A DNA stretch of 64,000 nt from Pseudomonadota bacterium (GTDB taxonomy: Bacteria > Pseudomonadota > Gammaproteobacteria > Steroidobacterales > Steroidobacteraceae), in NCBI GenBank assembly GCA_021792755.1, contig JAJYUA010000008.1:73930-137929 (forward strand). The letters run 5' to 3'. Shown here piece after piece: positions 15,582-30,063 of the stretch (positions are counted from its first letter, which is position 1; every line of letters starts with the position of its first letter). The notes below the pieces were generated by a model. It was not told the origin of the DNA and made no database searches. It worked only from the letters and a program-made list of their open reading frames with translations. A program made the translations under genes and the position numbers.

Positions 15582-16111
15582 CTCGCCCCTGCCTCACCTT
15601 GACGAACGCAATACCCACCGGTCCGGGCCCTTCCCTCCAGGCGCGTTTTGCTGCACGCCCCTCATCGGTACTGCGGCCGGATCCGCCACCCTGATGTCTA
15701 CCGCCGCCCTTCCCACTCACGGTTATGGCCGCGGCCTCCTCGACGGGCTTTCCCCGCCGGACATCGAGGGCTTCTCCAGTTTCCACGTCTTCAGTCATAC
15801 CCTGTCGCCGCTGATACCCCGCCGGTGGGAGCCGCCGCATCGGACTCTTGTCGCTCGGCTCCTGCTGCCTTCGCACGTTATCGACCGTCTCGGCCACCGG
15901 AGAACCGTGTTACGAGGCTACATCTGCGTTCACTGTACGTTGCAACCGGGTACTTTGCGCATCCTCCTTTTCAGAGAATGTTGTCGGAGGGCTCCGCCGT
16001 GCAGGTTTCCCATCACGGCGCCTCCCAAGCTACGAGGGCTGAGTCTTTTACCCTCGGTCGGACTTTCACCGACTTGAAGACGTGTCCTTCTCTGGACACG
16101 CCTACAGTCCA

Positions 16112-17068
16112 TCAATCCACATACAGCGAGCTCACCGACTCCTCGTCGCGGATGCGGCGGATGGTCTCGGCGAGCAGCGCCGCCACCGACAACTGGCGGA
16201 TCCGGCCGCAGCCGCGGGCGGCCTCGGACAGCGGGATGGTGTCGGTCACCATCAGCTCATCGAGCGCCGAACGCGATATCTTCTGCACCGCGTCGCCCGA
16301 GAGCACCGGATGGGTGATGTAGGCGACCACCCTTTCGGCACCCTCGTCCTTCAGCGCCTGCGCGGCCTGGCACAGCGTCCCGGCCGTATCCACCATGTCG
16401 TCGACCAGCACGCAGGTCTTGCCGCTGACTTCGCCGATGATGTTCATCACCTTCGACTCGTTCGGGCGCGGGCGGCGCTTGTCGATGATGGCGAGCTCCG
16501 CATCATCGAGGCGCTTGGCGAAGGCCCGCGCCCGCACTACGCCGCCGACGTCGGGCGACACAATGACCACGTTGCGGTATGCCTGCTTCCACGCGTCCCC
16601 GAGCAGGACCGGGGAGGCGTATACGTTGTCCACGGGGATGTCGAAAAAGCCCTGGATCTGATCGGCGTGCAGATCGACGGTCAGCAGCCGGTTGACGCCC
16701 GCGATCGACAGCATATTGGCGACCAGGCGCGCACTGATCGCAGAGCGCGTCGCCCGCGGCCGGCGATCCTGCCGTGAATAGCCGAAATAAGGCACCACCG
16801 CCGTGATGCGCGCGGCAGAGGCGCGCCGGCACGCGTCCACCATGACCAGCAGCTCCATGAGCGTGTCATTGGTCGGCGGGCAGGTCGGCTGCACGATGAA
16901 CACGTCGCGTCCGCGCACGTTCTCCATCAGCTCGACGTTGATCTCCCCGTCGCTGAAACGGCCGACATATGCCCGTCCGAGCGGCGTCTGCAGATGGCGC
17001 ACGATGGCGCTCGCCAACGTCGGATTGGCATTACCGGCAAACACCGCCAATGTGTCGCTCGTGCTCAT
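16112..17068 (-). CDS. prs: Ribose-phosphate pyrophosphokinase
   Basis: Makes PRPP from ribose-5-phosphate and ATP for nucleotide, His and Trp synthesis. The 318-residue protein carries [11 protein letters not shown], the catalytic/Mg region [18 protein letters not shown], and the PRPP-binding loop [13 protein letters not shown]. The C-terminus aligns with full-length enzymes ([16 protein letters not shown] against E. coli IRRISNEESISAMFEH), so the nearby intron has not truncated it. tRNA-Gln and ispE lie upstream on the same strand. Confidence 0.98.
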   Translation of the reverse strand: MSTSDTLAVFAGNANPTLASAIVRHLQTPLGRAYVGRFSDGEINVELMENVRGRDVFIVQPTCPPTNDTLMELLVMVDACRRASAARITAVVPYFGYSRQDRRPRATRSAISARLVANMLSIAGVNRLLTVDLHADQIQGFFDIPVDNVYASPVLLGDAWKQAYRNVVIVSPDVGGVVRARAFAKRLDDAELAIIDKRRPRPNESKVMNIIGEVSGKTCVLVDDMVDTAGTLCQAAQALKDEGAERVVAYITHPVLSGDAVQKISRSALDELMVTDTIPLSEAARGCGRIRQLSVAALLAETIRRIRDEESVSSLYVD

Positions 17069-17121
17069 GGTGTCTTACGTCAACCGCTCCCGGCGGCGGC
17101 ATGCCGCCGCCGGCCTCGAAC

Positions 17122-17196
17122 TGGCTGGGGTGGGAGGATTCGAACCTCCGAATGGCGGGATCAAAACCCGCTGCCTTACCACTTGGCGACACCCCA
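17122..17196 (-). tRNA. tRNA-Gln (TTG)
   Basis: A complete 75-nt tRNA on the minus strand with acceptor stem TGGGGTG/CACCCCA, D-arm GCC..GGC, anticodon stem CGGGT/ATCCCG-type with loop containing TTG, T-arm GGAGG/CCTCC with TTCGAAT, and encoded CCA. Its place between ispE and prs is conserved in gammaproteobacteria. Confidence 0.95.
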
Positions 17197-17235
17197 GCAT
17201 TGAAACCAACTTCAGAGAAGAACTTTAGAGCCGAA

Positions 17236-18123
17236 TCATCGCGCTGACTTCTGGAGGAGGGCGCGCACGGGAGATACGTTCAGACCGCGCGCCACGAAGC
17301 CCCGCCACCGGTCCGGGACGCGCGCCGCGATTCGCTCCGCCTCGGCGGCGGTCGCCAGCGGTGCAAAGATACAGGAGCCGGTTCCCGTAAGCCTCGCCGG
17401 AGCGTGCCGCGAATCCCTCGGCAGCTGCCCGCCCAGCCAATCGAGCGCCTCGGCCACCTCGGGCCAGCGCGCCCGCACAACCGGCTCGCAATCGTTGCTT
17501 CCACCGGTCTCGAAAAAGGCGCGTATTGTGATGAGGGGCGAATTTCGTGTCAATTCAGGGCTCTGGAACACCTCGCGCGTGGCGACGCTCACCCCTGGGC
17601 GGATGAGCACATACCAGCGCTCAGGCAGCTCAATCGGCGTCAGCCGCTCGCCCACGCCCTCGGCCCAGGCCGAAAAACCTCTAACGAATACAGGCACATC
17701 CGCGCCCAATGGAAGCCCCAGCCGGGCAAGCTCGTCCACGGTCAGCCGGCAATCCCAGAGATGATTCAGGGCGAGCAGCGTCGTCGCCGCGTCGGTGCTG
17801 CCTCCACCGAGCCCTCCCCCGATGGGGATGCGCTTGACCACCCGGATGGCGGCCCCCAGACCGGTGCCGGTCGCCGCCTGCAGCGCGCGGGCCGCCCGCA
17901 ACGTCAGGTCCGCTTCGGGCTCGACCTCCCGCGGCCCCTCCCGGCGCTCGATGAGCCCATCCTCACGCACCTCGATCCCCAAAGTGTCGCAGAGGTCGAT
18001 GAGTTGGAACAGGGTCTGCAGCTCGTGATAGCCGTCGTGCCGCCGGCCGGTCACGTGCAGAAAGAGATTCAGCTTGGCCGGCGCCGGCCACTGGGTTTCC
18101 CGAGGGTTTGCTGCAGCGCTCAT
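17236..18123 (-). CDS. ispE: 4-diphosphocytidyl-2-C-methyl-D-erythritol kinase
   Basis: GHMP kinase of the MEP isoprenoid pathway, phosphorylating CDP-ME. It has PAPAKLNLFLHVTGRRHDGYHEL at the N-terminus, the ATP loop PIGGGLGGGSTDAATTL near residues 95-111 and the closing LTGTGSCIFAPL motif. I use ATG 18123 (MSAAANPRET); a TTG at 18138 is possible. lolB precedes it and tRNA-Gln and prs follow. Confidence 0.97.
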   Translation of the reverse strand: MSAAANPRETQWPAPAKLNLFLHVTGRRHDGYHELQTLFQLIDLCDTLGIEVREDGLIERREGPREVEPEADLTLRAARALQAATGTGLGAAIRVVKRIPIGGGLGGGSTDAATTLLALNHLWDCRLTVDELARLGLPLGADVPVFVRGFSAWAEGVGERLTPIELPERWYVLIRPGVSVATREVFQSPELTRNSPLITIRAFFETGGSNDCEPVVRARWPEVAEALDWLGGQLPRDSRHAPARLTGTGSCIFAPLATAAEAERIAARVPDRWRGFVARGLNVSPVRALLQKSAR

Positions 18124-18243
18124 ACTCGTGAAGGGCAATCTCGCAGGGTTTCCCGGAAGGTTCCTGGTGCATTCGTCCTGGCGAAAGAGGACCTCAGAGG
18201 TCTGTTCGAATCTCGCGGCGACCCGGCTGCGAGCCCGCCCCTC

Positions 18244-18846
18244 TCATTGCAGGCGCCACGCGTCCACCACCATTCGCAATCTCACCCCGGCGCGCCTCAC
18301 GGTCAGCAATCTCGGCAGCCAGTCGGCGCCGACCGGCATGTACGAGTGGTACTCGATCGACCAGCCGCCCTGGCGCAACCTCGTGGGACGCTGCTCGGCA
18401 TCCAGCACCACCGAGGCCGGCGTGCCGGGATCGGGCACCCCGAGAACCCAATAGCGCAGGCTCTGAAGCGGCGGCTCGAACCCCAGCTGACGCACCAGGA
18501 CCTCGCGCGCCGCGGCATTGCCCAGATGTCGTCCATGCGGGGTGATGACGCTGAGACTCGCCCCATCGGCGGTCACTTGCGCGGCATCCGCGCCGAGCGG
18601 TCCGCTCAGGATCATCCGGGTCCGCGTCCCGTTCTGCGCCCAGCGGATATTCGCGTCGAATCCCCGCTGCTCGACCGCCACCGCCACACGGCCGGTCAGA
18701 TGGAAGGTGCCGAGCGATTGCAGCTCGGGCCGCCGCACACTCCAGGCCATCGGCGGCGCGGGCGGCACCGACACGGTCTGGCAGGCCGTGAGCGCCAGGG
18801 CTGCCAGCCCGAGCAGCGCCGCAGGAAGGGAGATTCGCCGTGACAT
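18244..18846 (-). CDS. lolB: Outer-membrane lipoprotein insertion protein LolB
   Basis: Receives lipoproteins from LolA and inserts them into the outer membrane. The 200-residue precursor has a signal peptide ending in the lipobox LTAC (Cys22). The mature part follows the LolB pattern, with WSVRRPELQSLGTFHLTGRVAV, RTRMILSGPLG, and the WVLGVPDPG segment. It lies upstream of ispE and divergent from prfA with 117 bp between. Confidence 0.93.
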   Translation of the reverse strand: MSRRISLPAALLGLAALALTACQTVSVPPAPPMAWSVRRPELQSLGTFHLTGRVAVAVEQRGFDANIRWAQNGTRTRMILSGPLGADAAQVTADGASLSVITPHGRHLGNAAAREVLVRQLGFEPPLQSLRYWVLGVPDPGTPASVVLDAEQRPTRLRQGGWSIEYHSYMPVGADWLPRLLTVRRAGVRLRMVVDAWRLQ

Positions 18847-18963
18847 GCCCGCGCACTATAGAGGCTCGGCTGCGATCCCGCACGGAACCTTGGCCGATGC
18901 CGCTCGCCTTGTGGCGCATGGCCCAATCCCGGAGAATGCCGCGCCCCGACTCGCCCCAGCACC

Positions 18964-20058
18964 ATGAAGGACTCCATCCGCCAACGGCTCGAGAAGCTTT
19001 CCGATCGATACGAGGAGGTCGGGCGGCTGCTCGCCTCGCCCGATCTCGATGGGGGCTCGGCGCAGTTTCGCGACCTCTCGGTCGAATACTCGCGCCTGCA
19101 GCCGCTCGCCGAGCGGCTGCAGGCCTATCGCGCCCTCGAGCGCGACCTGGCCGCCGCGCGCGACATGCTCTGCGACGCCGACCCCGGCATGCGCGCGCTT
19201 GGGGCCGAGGAGCAGGCCCGCGCTCAGGCGGCGCTCGCGGCGGCGGAGGAAGGTCTGAATGCCCTGCTGCTGCCGCAGGACCCCCGGGACGAGAAGAACA
19301 TCTTTCTCGAGATCCGCGCCGGCACCGGCGGGGATGAGGCCGCCCTGTTTGCAGGCGACCTGTTCCGCATGTATACCCGCTATGCCGAGTCCAAGGGATT
19401 CGCGGTGGAGGTGCTGAGCGAGAGCCTGGGCGAGCATGGCGGCTACCGGGAGATCATCAGCCGGATCGCCGGTCGCGGGGCCTTCTCGCGGCTGAAGTTC
19501 GAATCCGGCGCGCACCGCGTGCAGCGCGTGCCGGCCACCGAAGCCCAGGGGCGCATCCACACCTCGGCGTGCACCGTCGCCATCCTGCCGGAGCTCGATG
19601 AGATCGGGGACATCGAGATCAATCCGGCGGACCTGCGCATCGATACTTACCGCTCCTCGGGCGCCGGCGGCCAGCACGTCAACAAGACAGACTCCGCGGT
19701 GCGCATCACCCACCTGCCGACCGGCATCGTGGTGGAGTGTCAAGACGAGCGCTCCCAGCACAAGAATCGCTCGCGCGCCATGTCACTGCTGCGCGCGCGC
19801 CTGCTCGCGGCCGAGCAGGAAAAGCAGCAGAGCGCGCAGGCCCATTCGCGCCGCCTGCAGGTCGGCAGCGGCGACCGCTCCGAGCGCATCCGCACATACA
19901 ACTTCCCGCAAGGGCGGGTCACCGACCACCGCATCAATTTGACCCTCTACAAGCTGCAACAGGTCATGAACGGCGAGCTCGACGAGTTGCTCGATGCACT
20001 CGCGCACGAGCACCAGGCCGAGCTGCTCGCCGAGATGGGTGAGGGCGAGCCGCGATAG
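18964..20058 (+). CDS. prfA: Peptide chain release factor 1
   Basis: Terminates translation at UAA and UAG. The 364-residue protein has the stop-codon recognition tripeptide PAT ([17 protein letters not shown]) and the GGQ motif ([19 protein letters not shown]) that triggers hydrolysis. In many relatives hemA is directly upstream and prmC directly downstream; here hemA is absent and prmC lies about 1.5 kb away on the other strand. Confidence 0.98.
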   Translation: MKDSIRQRLEKLSDRYEEVGRLLASPDLDGGSAQFRDLSVEYSRLQPLAERLQAYRALERDLAAARDMLCDADPGMRALGAEEQARAQAALAAAEEGLNALLLPQDPRDEKNIFLEIRAGTGGDEAALFAGDLFRMYTRYAESKGFAVEVLSESLGEHGGYREIISRIAGRGAFSRLKFESGAHRVQRVPATEAQGRIHTSACTVAILPELDEIGDIEINPADLRIDTYRSSGAGGQHVNKTDSAVRITHLPTGIVVECQDERSQHKNRSRAMSLLRARLLAAEQEKQQSAQAHSRRLQVGSGDRSERIRTYNFPQGRVTDHRINLTLYKLQQVMNGELDELLDALAHEHQAELLAEMGEGEPR

Positions 20059-20194
20059 CGGCGACCGGCCAGGATGGCTGGGCTGGGGGCGCTGCCGCCA
20101 GGGAAGGCCGACGTGATGCGCCTGATTCGCGATAGTGGCGGGCCTCGGGGCGGATGATCGGGCCGTAGGGCGGTCCGGGGCCAGGGGAAAGGGC

Positions 20195-20950
20195 TCAATT
20201 GCGGCGGATCCGGCCGGCGCGCGCCGCAGGCTCTGGCGGGCCGATGCCGCGCAGGTACGCCGGCCCGCCGAGGTCGGCCATCTGGTGCAGCAGCCACTGC
20301 TGCCGCCACAGCACGAAGCGCGACGGTCGCTCGACATGCCAGTGCACCGGATCGGGCAGCACCGCCGCGAGCAGCGCCGCCTGATCGGCCGTCAGGCGCG
20401 ACGCGGGCTCGTGGAAAAACCTCTCCGAAGCCGCCTGAACGCCGTAGATGCCACGGCCGAACTGGGCGATGTTCAAGTACACGGCAAGCACGCGCTGCTT
20501 GGGCCACAGCACATCGATCAGCACGGTGAGGTACGCCTCGATCCCCTTCCTCACCCAGCTGCGCCCGTCCCACAAGAAGAGGTTCTTCGCCACCTGCTGG
20601 GTGATGGTGCTCGCGCCCCGGAGCTTGCCGCCGCGCTCATAGGTCCGGATCGCCTCCTCGATGGCCTGGAGGTCGAAGCCGTGGTTGAACGGGAAGGTCT
20701 GATCCTCGGAGGCTACCGCGGCAATGCCGGCCTCGGGCGAGATCCGCCGGTAGCCTACCCAACGATAGTCGGTGCGGTAGTCCCGCTCGCCGGCGCCTAG
20801 CGCATGCCATTTCGCTTCCAGCATCATGGCGCTGGTCACGGGCGCAACCCACCGCAGCAGCAGCACAGGCACCGCCGTGATCACGATCCAGGCGAGCGCC
20901 GCCTGGATGAGCGCCCGGCGCAGCCGGCCCCCGGCCCTCTTCTTCGCCAT
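20195..20950 (-). CDS. mtgA: Monofunctional biosynthetic peptidoglycan transglycosylase
   Basis: A GT51 enzyme that polymerises lipid II glycan strands without a transpeptidase domain. It has one N-terminal membrane helix (about 10-32), then catalytic motif EDQTFPFNHGFD, RGASTITQQVAKNLFLW, and LIDVLWPKQRVLAVYLNIAQFG with YGVQAASERFF. At 251 residues it has family length. Confidence 0.96.
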   Translation of the reverse strand: MAKKRAGGRLRRALIQAALAWIVITAVPVLLLRWVAPVTSAMMLEAKWHALGAGERDYRTDYRWVGYRRISPEAGIAAVASEDQTFPFNHGFDLQAIEEAIRTYERGGKLRGASTITQQVAKNLFLWDGRSWVRKGIEAYLTVLIDVLWPKQRVLAVYLNIAQFGRGIYGVQAASERFFHEPASRLTADQAALLAAVLPDPVHWHVERPSRFVLWRQQWLLHQMADLGGPAYLRGIGPPEPAARAGRIRRN

Positions 20951-21001
20951 ACCCCGACGCGGGTCAGCTCGAGCGATCCGGCGGGGGTATCAAGACACGA
21001 C

Positions 21002-21523
21002 TCAAGCGGCCGCGTCGACCCGCCGCGCCGACACGACCACCACATCCTCCATCGGCGCGTCCTGGTAGCCCTTGCGCCGGCCGGTCTGCACGCTGGCGAT
21101 CTTGTCGACCACCTCCATCCCCTCGGTCACCCGGGCGAACACCGCGTAGCCGAAATCACGCGCGCTGTGATCGAGAAATGCGTTGTCGGTGAGATTGACG
21201 AAGAACTGCGAGGTCGCGCTGTCCACCACGCTGGTGCGCGCCATGGACAGAGTCCCGCGAGTGTTCTTCAACCCGTTTTGAGCCTCGTTGCGGATGGGGG
21301 CGCGGGTCTGCTTGTTGCGGAACTCCTTGTCGAGTCCACCGCCCTGGATCACGAAGCCCGGCACGATGCGATGAAAGACCGTGCCGTCGAAGAAACCCTC
21401 GTCCACGTAACCGAGGAAGTTCGCCACCGTCACCGGCGCCTCCTTGGGAAACAGTTCCACCGTGAAGCCGCCGTGGGAGGTCTCGAATCGAATCAGGGAA
21501 TTCTGGGTCGAACTTTGGGCCAT
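21002..21523 (-). CDS. ppiB: Peptidyl-prolyl cis-trans isomerase B (cyclophilin)
   Basis: A 173-residue cyclophilin without signal peptide, so cytoplasmic. It has FHRIVPGFVIQGG, GTLSMAR and SQFFVNLTDNAFLD motifs carrying the active-site Arg, Phe and Gln. Its start overlaps the end of prmC by 31 bases, so the two are co-transcribed. The segment RNEAQNGLKNTRGTLSMAR is typical of PpiB-type enzymes. Confidence 0.96.
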   Translation of the reverse strand: MAQSSTQNSLIRFETSHGGFTVELFPKEAPVTVANFLGYVDEGFFDGTVFHRIVPGFVIQGGGLDKEFRNKQTRAPIRNEAQNGLKNTRGTLSMARTSVVDSATSQFFVNLTDNAFLDHSARDFGYAVFARVTEGMEVVDKIASVQTGRRKGYQDAPMEDVVVVSARRVDAAA

Positions 21524-22386
21524 TGCCCCTCCGTCATGCGCTCATGTCCCGCCAGATCGCGGTGCGAGCGGACTGTAGCAAACCCGCGCGCGGCAAGCTC
21601 GCCTGCCACGGCGGCCCCCTGGGCCGCGCCATGCTCCAGGAGCAGCCACCCGCCCGGCGCCAAGTGGTCCGGGGCGGTGCGGATGATCTCACGCAGGCAG
21701 GCCAGCGCATCGGCGCCCGGCGTGAGCGCCATGCGCGGCTCGTGCGACAGCACGGTGAGCGCCGGGTCGTCCGCCGCAACATAGGGCGGATTGCTCGCCA
21801 CCAGATCGAAGGTGCGCCCGTGCAGGGCGCCGAACCAGCTTCCGGCAGCGAACCGTACCCGACCGAGCCCCAATGCCGCGGCATTGGCGCGGGCCACGGC
21901 GAGCGCCTCCGCCGAGGCGTCCGTTGCCGTGACCTGCCAGAGCGGGCGCTCCCTGGCGAGCGCGAGGGCAATCGCTCCGGAGCCGGTTCCGAGGTCGGCC
22001 ACGCGGGCAAACGCCCGCGGCTGCAGCGCCAGCGCACGCTCCACCAGCAGCTCCGTCTCGGGTCGCGGCACCAGCACCGCGGGGCCCACGGCGAGCTCCA
22101 CCGTCCAGAAGTCCTTGCGTCCGAGCAGGTAGGCCACCGGCTCCCCGGCGGCCCGGCGCTCGATGAGCCGATCGAATCGTGCGGCGGCCTCGGCGTCCGG
22201 TATCCTCTCAGGATGCGAGCGCAACCGTGCGCGGGAAACGCCCAGCGCGTGTGAAAGCAGCAGCTCGGCATCGAGATCCGGGGTGGAATCAGCAGCCTGC
22301 GCGAAGGCCGCTCGCAGGCGCCGAGCACCGGCGCCGAACAGCATCCCGGTATCGAGGACGGCACGCTCAATGGCGGTATGCATCAT
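21493..22386 (-). CDS. prmC: Release factor glutamine methyltransferase
   Basis: Methylates the Gln of the GGQ motif in RF1/RF2 using SAM. The 297-residue protein has an N-terminal helical domain, then VADLGTGSGAIALALA as SAM loop and the catalytic NPPY in VASNPPYVAADD. Instead of the usual prfA-prmC operon it sits on the opposite strand, with ppiB overlapping its 3' end. Confidence 0.96.
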   Translation of the reverse strand: MMHTAIERAVLDTGMLFGAGARRLRAAFAQAADSTPDLDAELLLSHALGVSRARLRSHPERIPDAEAAARFDRLIERRAAGEPVAYLLGRKDFWTVELAVGPAVLVPRPETELLVERALALQPRAFARVADLGTGSGAIALALARERPLWQVTATDASAEALAVARANAAALGLGRVRFAAGSWFGALHGRTFDLVASNPPYVAADDPALTVLSHEPRMALTPGADALACLREIIRTAPDHLAPGGWLLLEHGAAQGAAVAGELAARGFATVRSHRDLAGHERMTEGQWPKVRPRIP

Positions 22387-22406
22387 CAGACGGCTAAGAT
22401 TGGCGG

Positions 22407-23201
22407 ATGGCCATCACCTTATACCCCCCCACGCAGCCCCGCACCCTGGCCGAGCTGCTCGAGACCAGCCTCAAGATCTTCCGGGTCTCGCTGCTGAAGT
22501 GCCTGCCGTATGCCACGCTCGCCATTCTCGCCGGTCAGCTCGCGACCTTCTACGACTTCTCGCGCGGACGAATGCCGAGCCCGAAGGACGTGAACGATCC
22601 GACCTGGGTCGCCCTCTACAGCGTCGGCACCGTGCTGGCCGTGATCCTGTGGATGGCGACGCTGCTGCGTCAATCGACGGTGGCCGCCGGGCGGGCGGCG
22701 AGCCGCACCGATCTGCTCGATGTGCTGAAGAACGCCCCGGCGATTGCCGCCATCTCACTGCTGAGCGGCGCCGCGGTGGCAGTGCTCATCCTGCCGCCGC
22801 TCACCCTGGCGGAGCCTTACCGGTCGGTCGGCCTGGCCGTCATGCTGGTGCCGGCGGTGTACGTTTTCGTGGCGCTGTCGTTGTCCCTGCCCGCCCGGAT
22901 GCTTGCCCACAAGGGTGTGATCCAGAGCCTGATGTACAGCCTGGAGCTCATCCGCGGCAACTGGTGGCGGACCACGGCGATGTACGCGGTCGGCCTGTCG
23001 ATCATCATGGTGTTCTACCTGCTGGCCGCCGTGCTGGCCGCCATGGTGGTGCCCGACAACGGCAACTCCATGGCCATCGAGCGGGCCGTGAGCACCACTG
23101 CGGTGCTGGCCGTCGCCGCAATCGGCCTGACCTTCTACACCGCCATCACGCTGACCGTGTTCGGCGACCTCGAGGCCCGCAGGGCCGGCAAACCTCGCTG
23201 A
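22407..23201 (+). CDS. Conserved multi-pass membrane protein of unknown function
   Basis: A 264-residue integral inner-membrane protein with about six predicted helices, for example at 26-46, 71-90, 112-133, 143-162, 196-220 and 235-255. It begins with a soluble stretch RTLAELLETSLKIFRVSL seen in DUF/YciC-like membrane families. No catalytic motif is visible. It is divergent from prmC with only 20 bp between starts and convergent with metH. Confidence 0.75.
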   Translation: MAITLYPPTQPRTLAELLETSLKIFRVSLLKCLPYATLAILAGQLATFYDFSRGRMPSPKDVNDPTWVALYSVGTVLAVILWMATLLRQSTVAAGRAASRTDLLDVLKNAPAIAAISLLSGAAVAVLILPPLTLAEPYRSVGLAVMLVPAVYVFVALSLSLPARMLAHKGVIQSLMYSLELIRGNWWRTTAMYAVGLSIIMVFYLLAAVLAAMVVPDNGNSMAIERAVSTTAVLAVAAIGLTFYTAITLTVFGDLEARRAGKPR

Positions 23202-23235
23202 TCGGCCGAGCGGGGAACGCGGCCGCGGCGCCGGC

Positions 23236-28908
<5,673 letters not shown>

Positions 28909-28932
<24 letters not shown>

Positions 28933-28960
28933 AATTCTTTAATTTTATCTTAGCACACGA
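28909..28960 (-). promoter_or_regulatory. AT-rich promoter/operator region of the metF-metH regulator
   Basis: An unusually AT-rich stretch (TATATATCAATACTTG, then TTTAATTTTATC) in a GC-rich neighbourhood, at the 5' end of the regulator gene. It is a candidate for the promoter and autoregulatory site. No measured site is known to me for this organism. Confidence 0.35.
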
Positions 28961-29060
28961 TCGGCGCGAAGGGCAACCCAGAGGGCCTACTGCCCTCTCA
29001 TTGATCACAAAGGTGTTTTCAATGGGCCTCGAAGGCCCGGCAAGGCAGCCGTCGAGGCCT

Positions 29061-29975
29061 TCAGTGGATCAGAGGCGAGGCTTTCTCGCTGTCGGCGAAC
29101 AGCGCGTCAACCGCTTCGGCATCGAAATGGTAGAGCCTGCGGCAGAATTCGCAGGTCACGGTGACCTCGCCCTGCTCCTGGAGCACGTCGCGCACTTCTG
29201 CAGGCCCCAGCGCTCGCAGCAGCGCCGTCACGCGTCCCTGCCCGCACCGGCATTCGAACTGCACGGGAGAGCCGCTGAACAGGCGCAGATCATGAGCCGG
29301 CACGCCCCGGCCCAGGACCTCCTCGACCGGACGCTGCAACAGATCCCGGGCGGTCAGTTGCTCGAGGCCTCGCCGTGCCGAATCCCAGGCCTCGCCCGCG
29401 GCGGACCCGGCCGACTCGGGCAGCTTCTGAACCAACAGCCCGGCGCTGTGCTCGTCGTCGGCCGCCAGCCGCACCCGGGTCGGGAGCTGCTCCGAGGCAG
29501 CGAAATACGCCTCCAGGGACTGCGCGAGGGATTCGCCGGTGAGCGGCACGATGCCCTGATAGCGCAGGCTTCGCTCCTCTGCCTCGATGGTGACCGTGAA
29601 GCGCCCTTCGCTGCCGGTGAGGGAACGGAAAGTCATGCCGGCGCTCGGGCGCTCGGCGCCGAGCGCCTCGAGCGGCCCCTGCTCGAACCGCGCGATCGCC
29701 CGCACGCGAAAGTCGTGAGTGCATTGGGCCACCATCAGGCCGACCGCCCCGTTACCTTGAAGCTGCAGCGTCAAGCGACCGCGGAACTTCAGCGTCGCCG
29801 CGAGCAGCACCGAGGCCGCCACCGCCTGCCCCAGCAGGGAACGCACCGCCGGCGGATAGTCGCCGTGGGCGCGCAATTCGCGCCAGGCAGCCTTCAGATG
29901 CACCCAGTGCCCACGCACCGGCTGGCGCTCGACGACGAAACGGCGAACATGGTCGGAGTGCACGTCGGCAGTCAT
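29061..29975 (-). CDS. hslO: Hsp33 redox-regulated chaperone
   Basis: Cytoplasmic holdase activated by oxidation of zinc-bound cysteines. The 304-residue protein has the C-terminal switch with CRC and CEFC motifs (FECRCGQGRV and VTCEFCRRLYHF). The N-terminal domain has LLGQAVAASVLLAATLKFRGRLTLQLQG typical of the family. A hairpin GGGCCTTCGAGGCCC follows the stop on the minus strand but is only weakly terminator-like. Confidence 0.96.
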   Translation of the reverse strand: MTADVHSDHVRRFVVERQPVRGHWVHLKAAWRELRAHGDYPPAVRSLLGQAVAASVLLAATLKFRGRLTLQLQGNGAVGLMVAQCTHDFRVRAIARFEQGPLEALGAERPSAGMTFRSLTGSEGRFTVTIEAEERSLRYQGIVPLTGESLAQSLEAYFAASEQLPTRVRLAADDEHSAGLLVQKLPESAGSAAGEAWDSARRGLEQLTARDLLQRPVEEVLGRGVPAHDLRLFSGSPVQFECRCGQGRVTALLRALGPAEVRDVLQEQGEVTVTCEFCRRLYHFDAEAVDALFADSEKASPLIH

Positions 29976-30063
29976 GGGCTGAAGATGGGGGATCGAGCGG
30001 GATTAATCAATCGTGCGCGGCACGCAGAGTCAATACGGAACTCGCCTCGCGGGCGACATCAGC

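Larger units (their letters stand above)
14079..16099 (-). mobile_element. Group II intron with intron-encoded reverse transcriptase
   Basis: On the minus strand a reverse transcriptase gene (15581-14232) is flanked by group II intron RNA features. A canonical domain V lies at 14176-14144, followed by a domain VI-like hairpin and a probable 3' end ACCCGAC near 14079. On the 5' side the intron probably begins GTGTCC at 16099, where a stem GTGTCC/GGACAC opens domain I, followed by GGTGAAAGTCC. It sits 13 bases after the prs stop, between prs and rplY, so no coding gene is interrupted. Boundaries are inferred from motifs. Confidence 0.8.

Noticed and set aside
16081..16100. The hairpin CGTGTCC/GGACACG after prs as an intrinsic terminator
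   Set aside because: It has no T-run on the prs strand and fits better as the opening stem of the group II intron. A terminator role before the insertion cannot be excluded.
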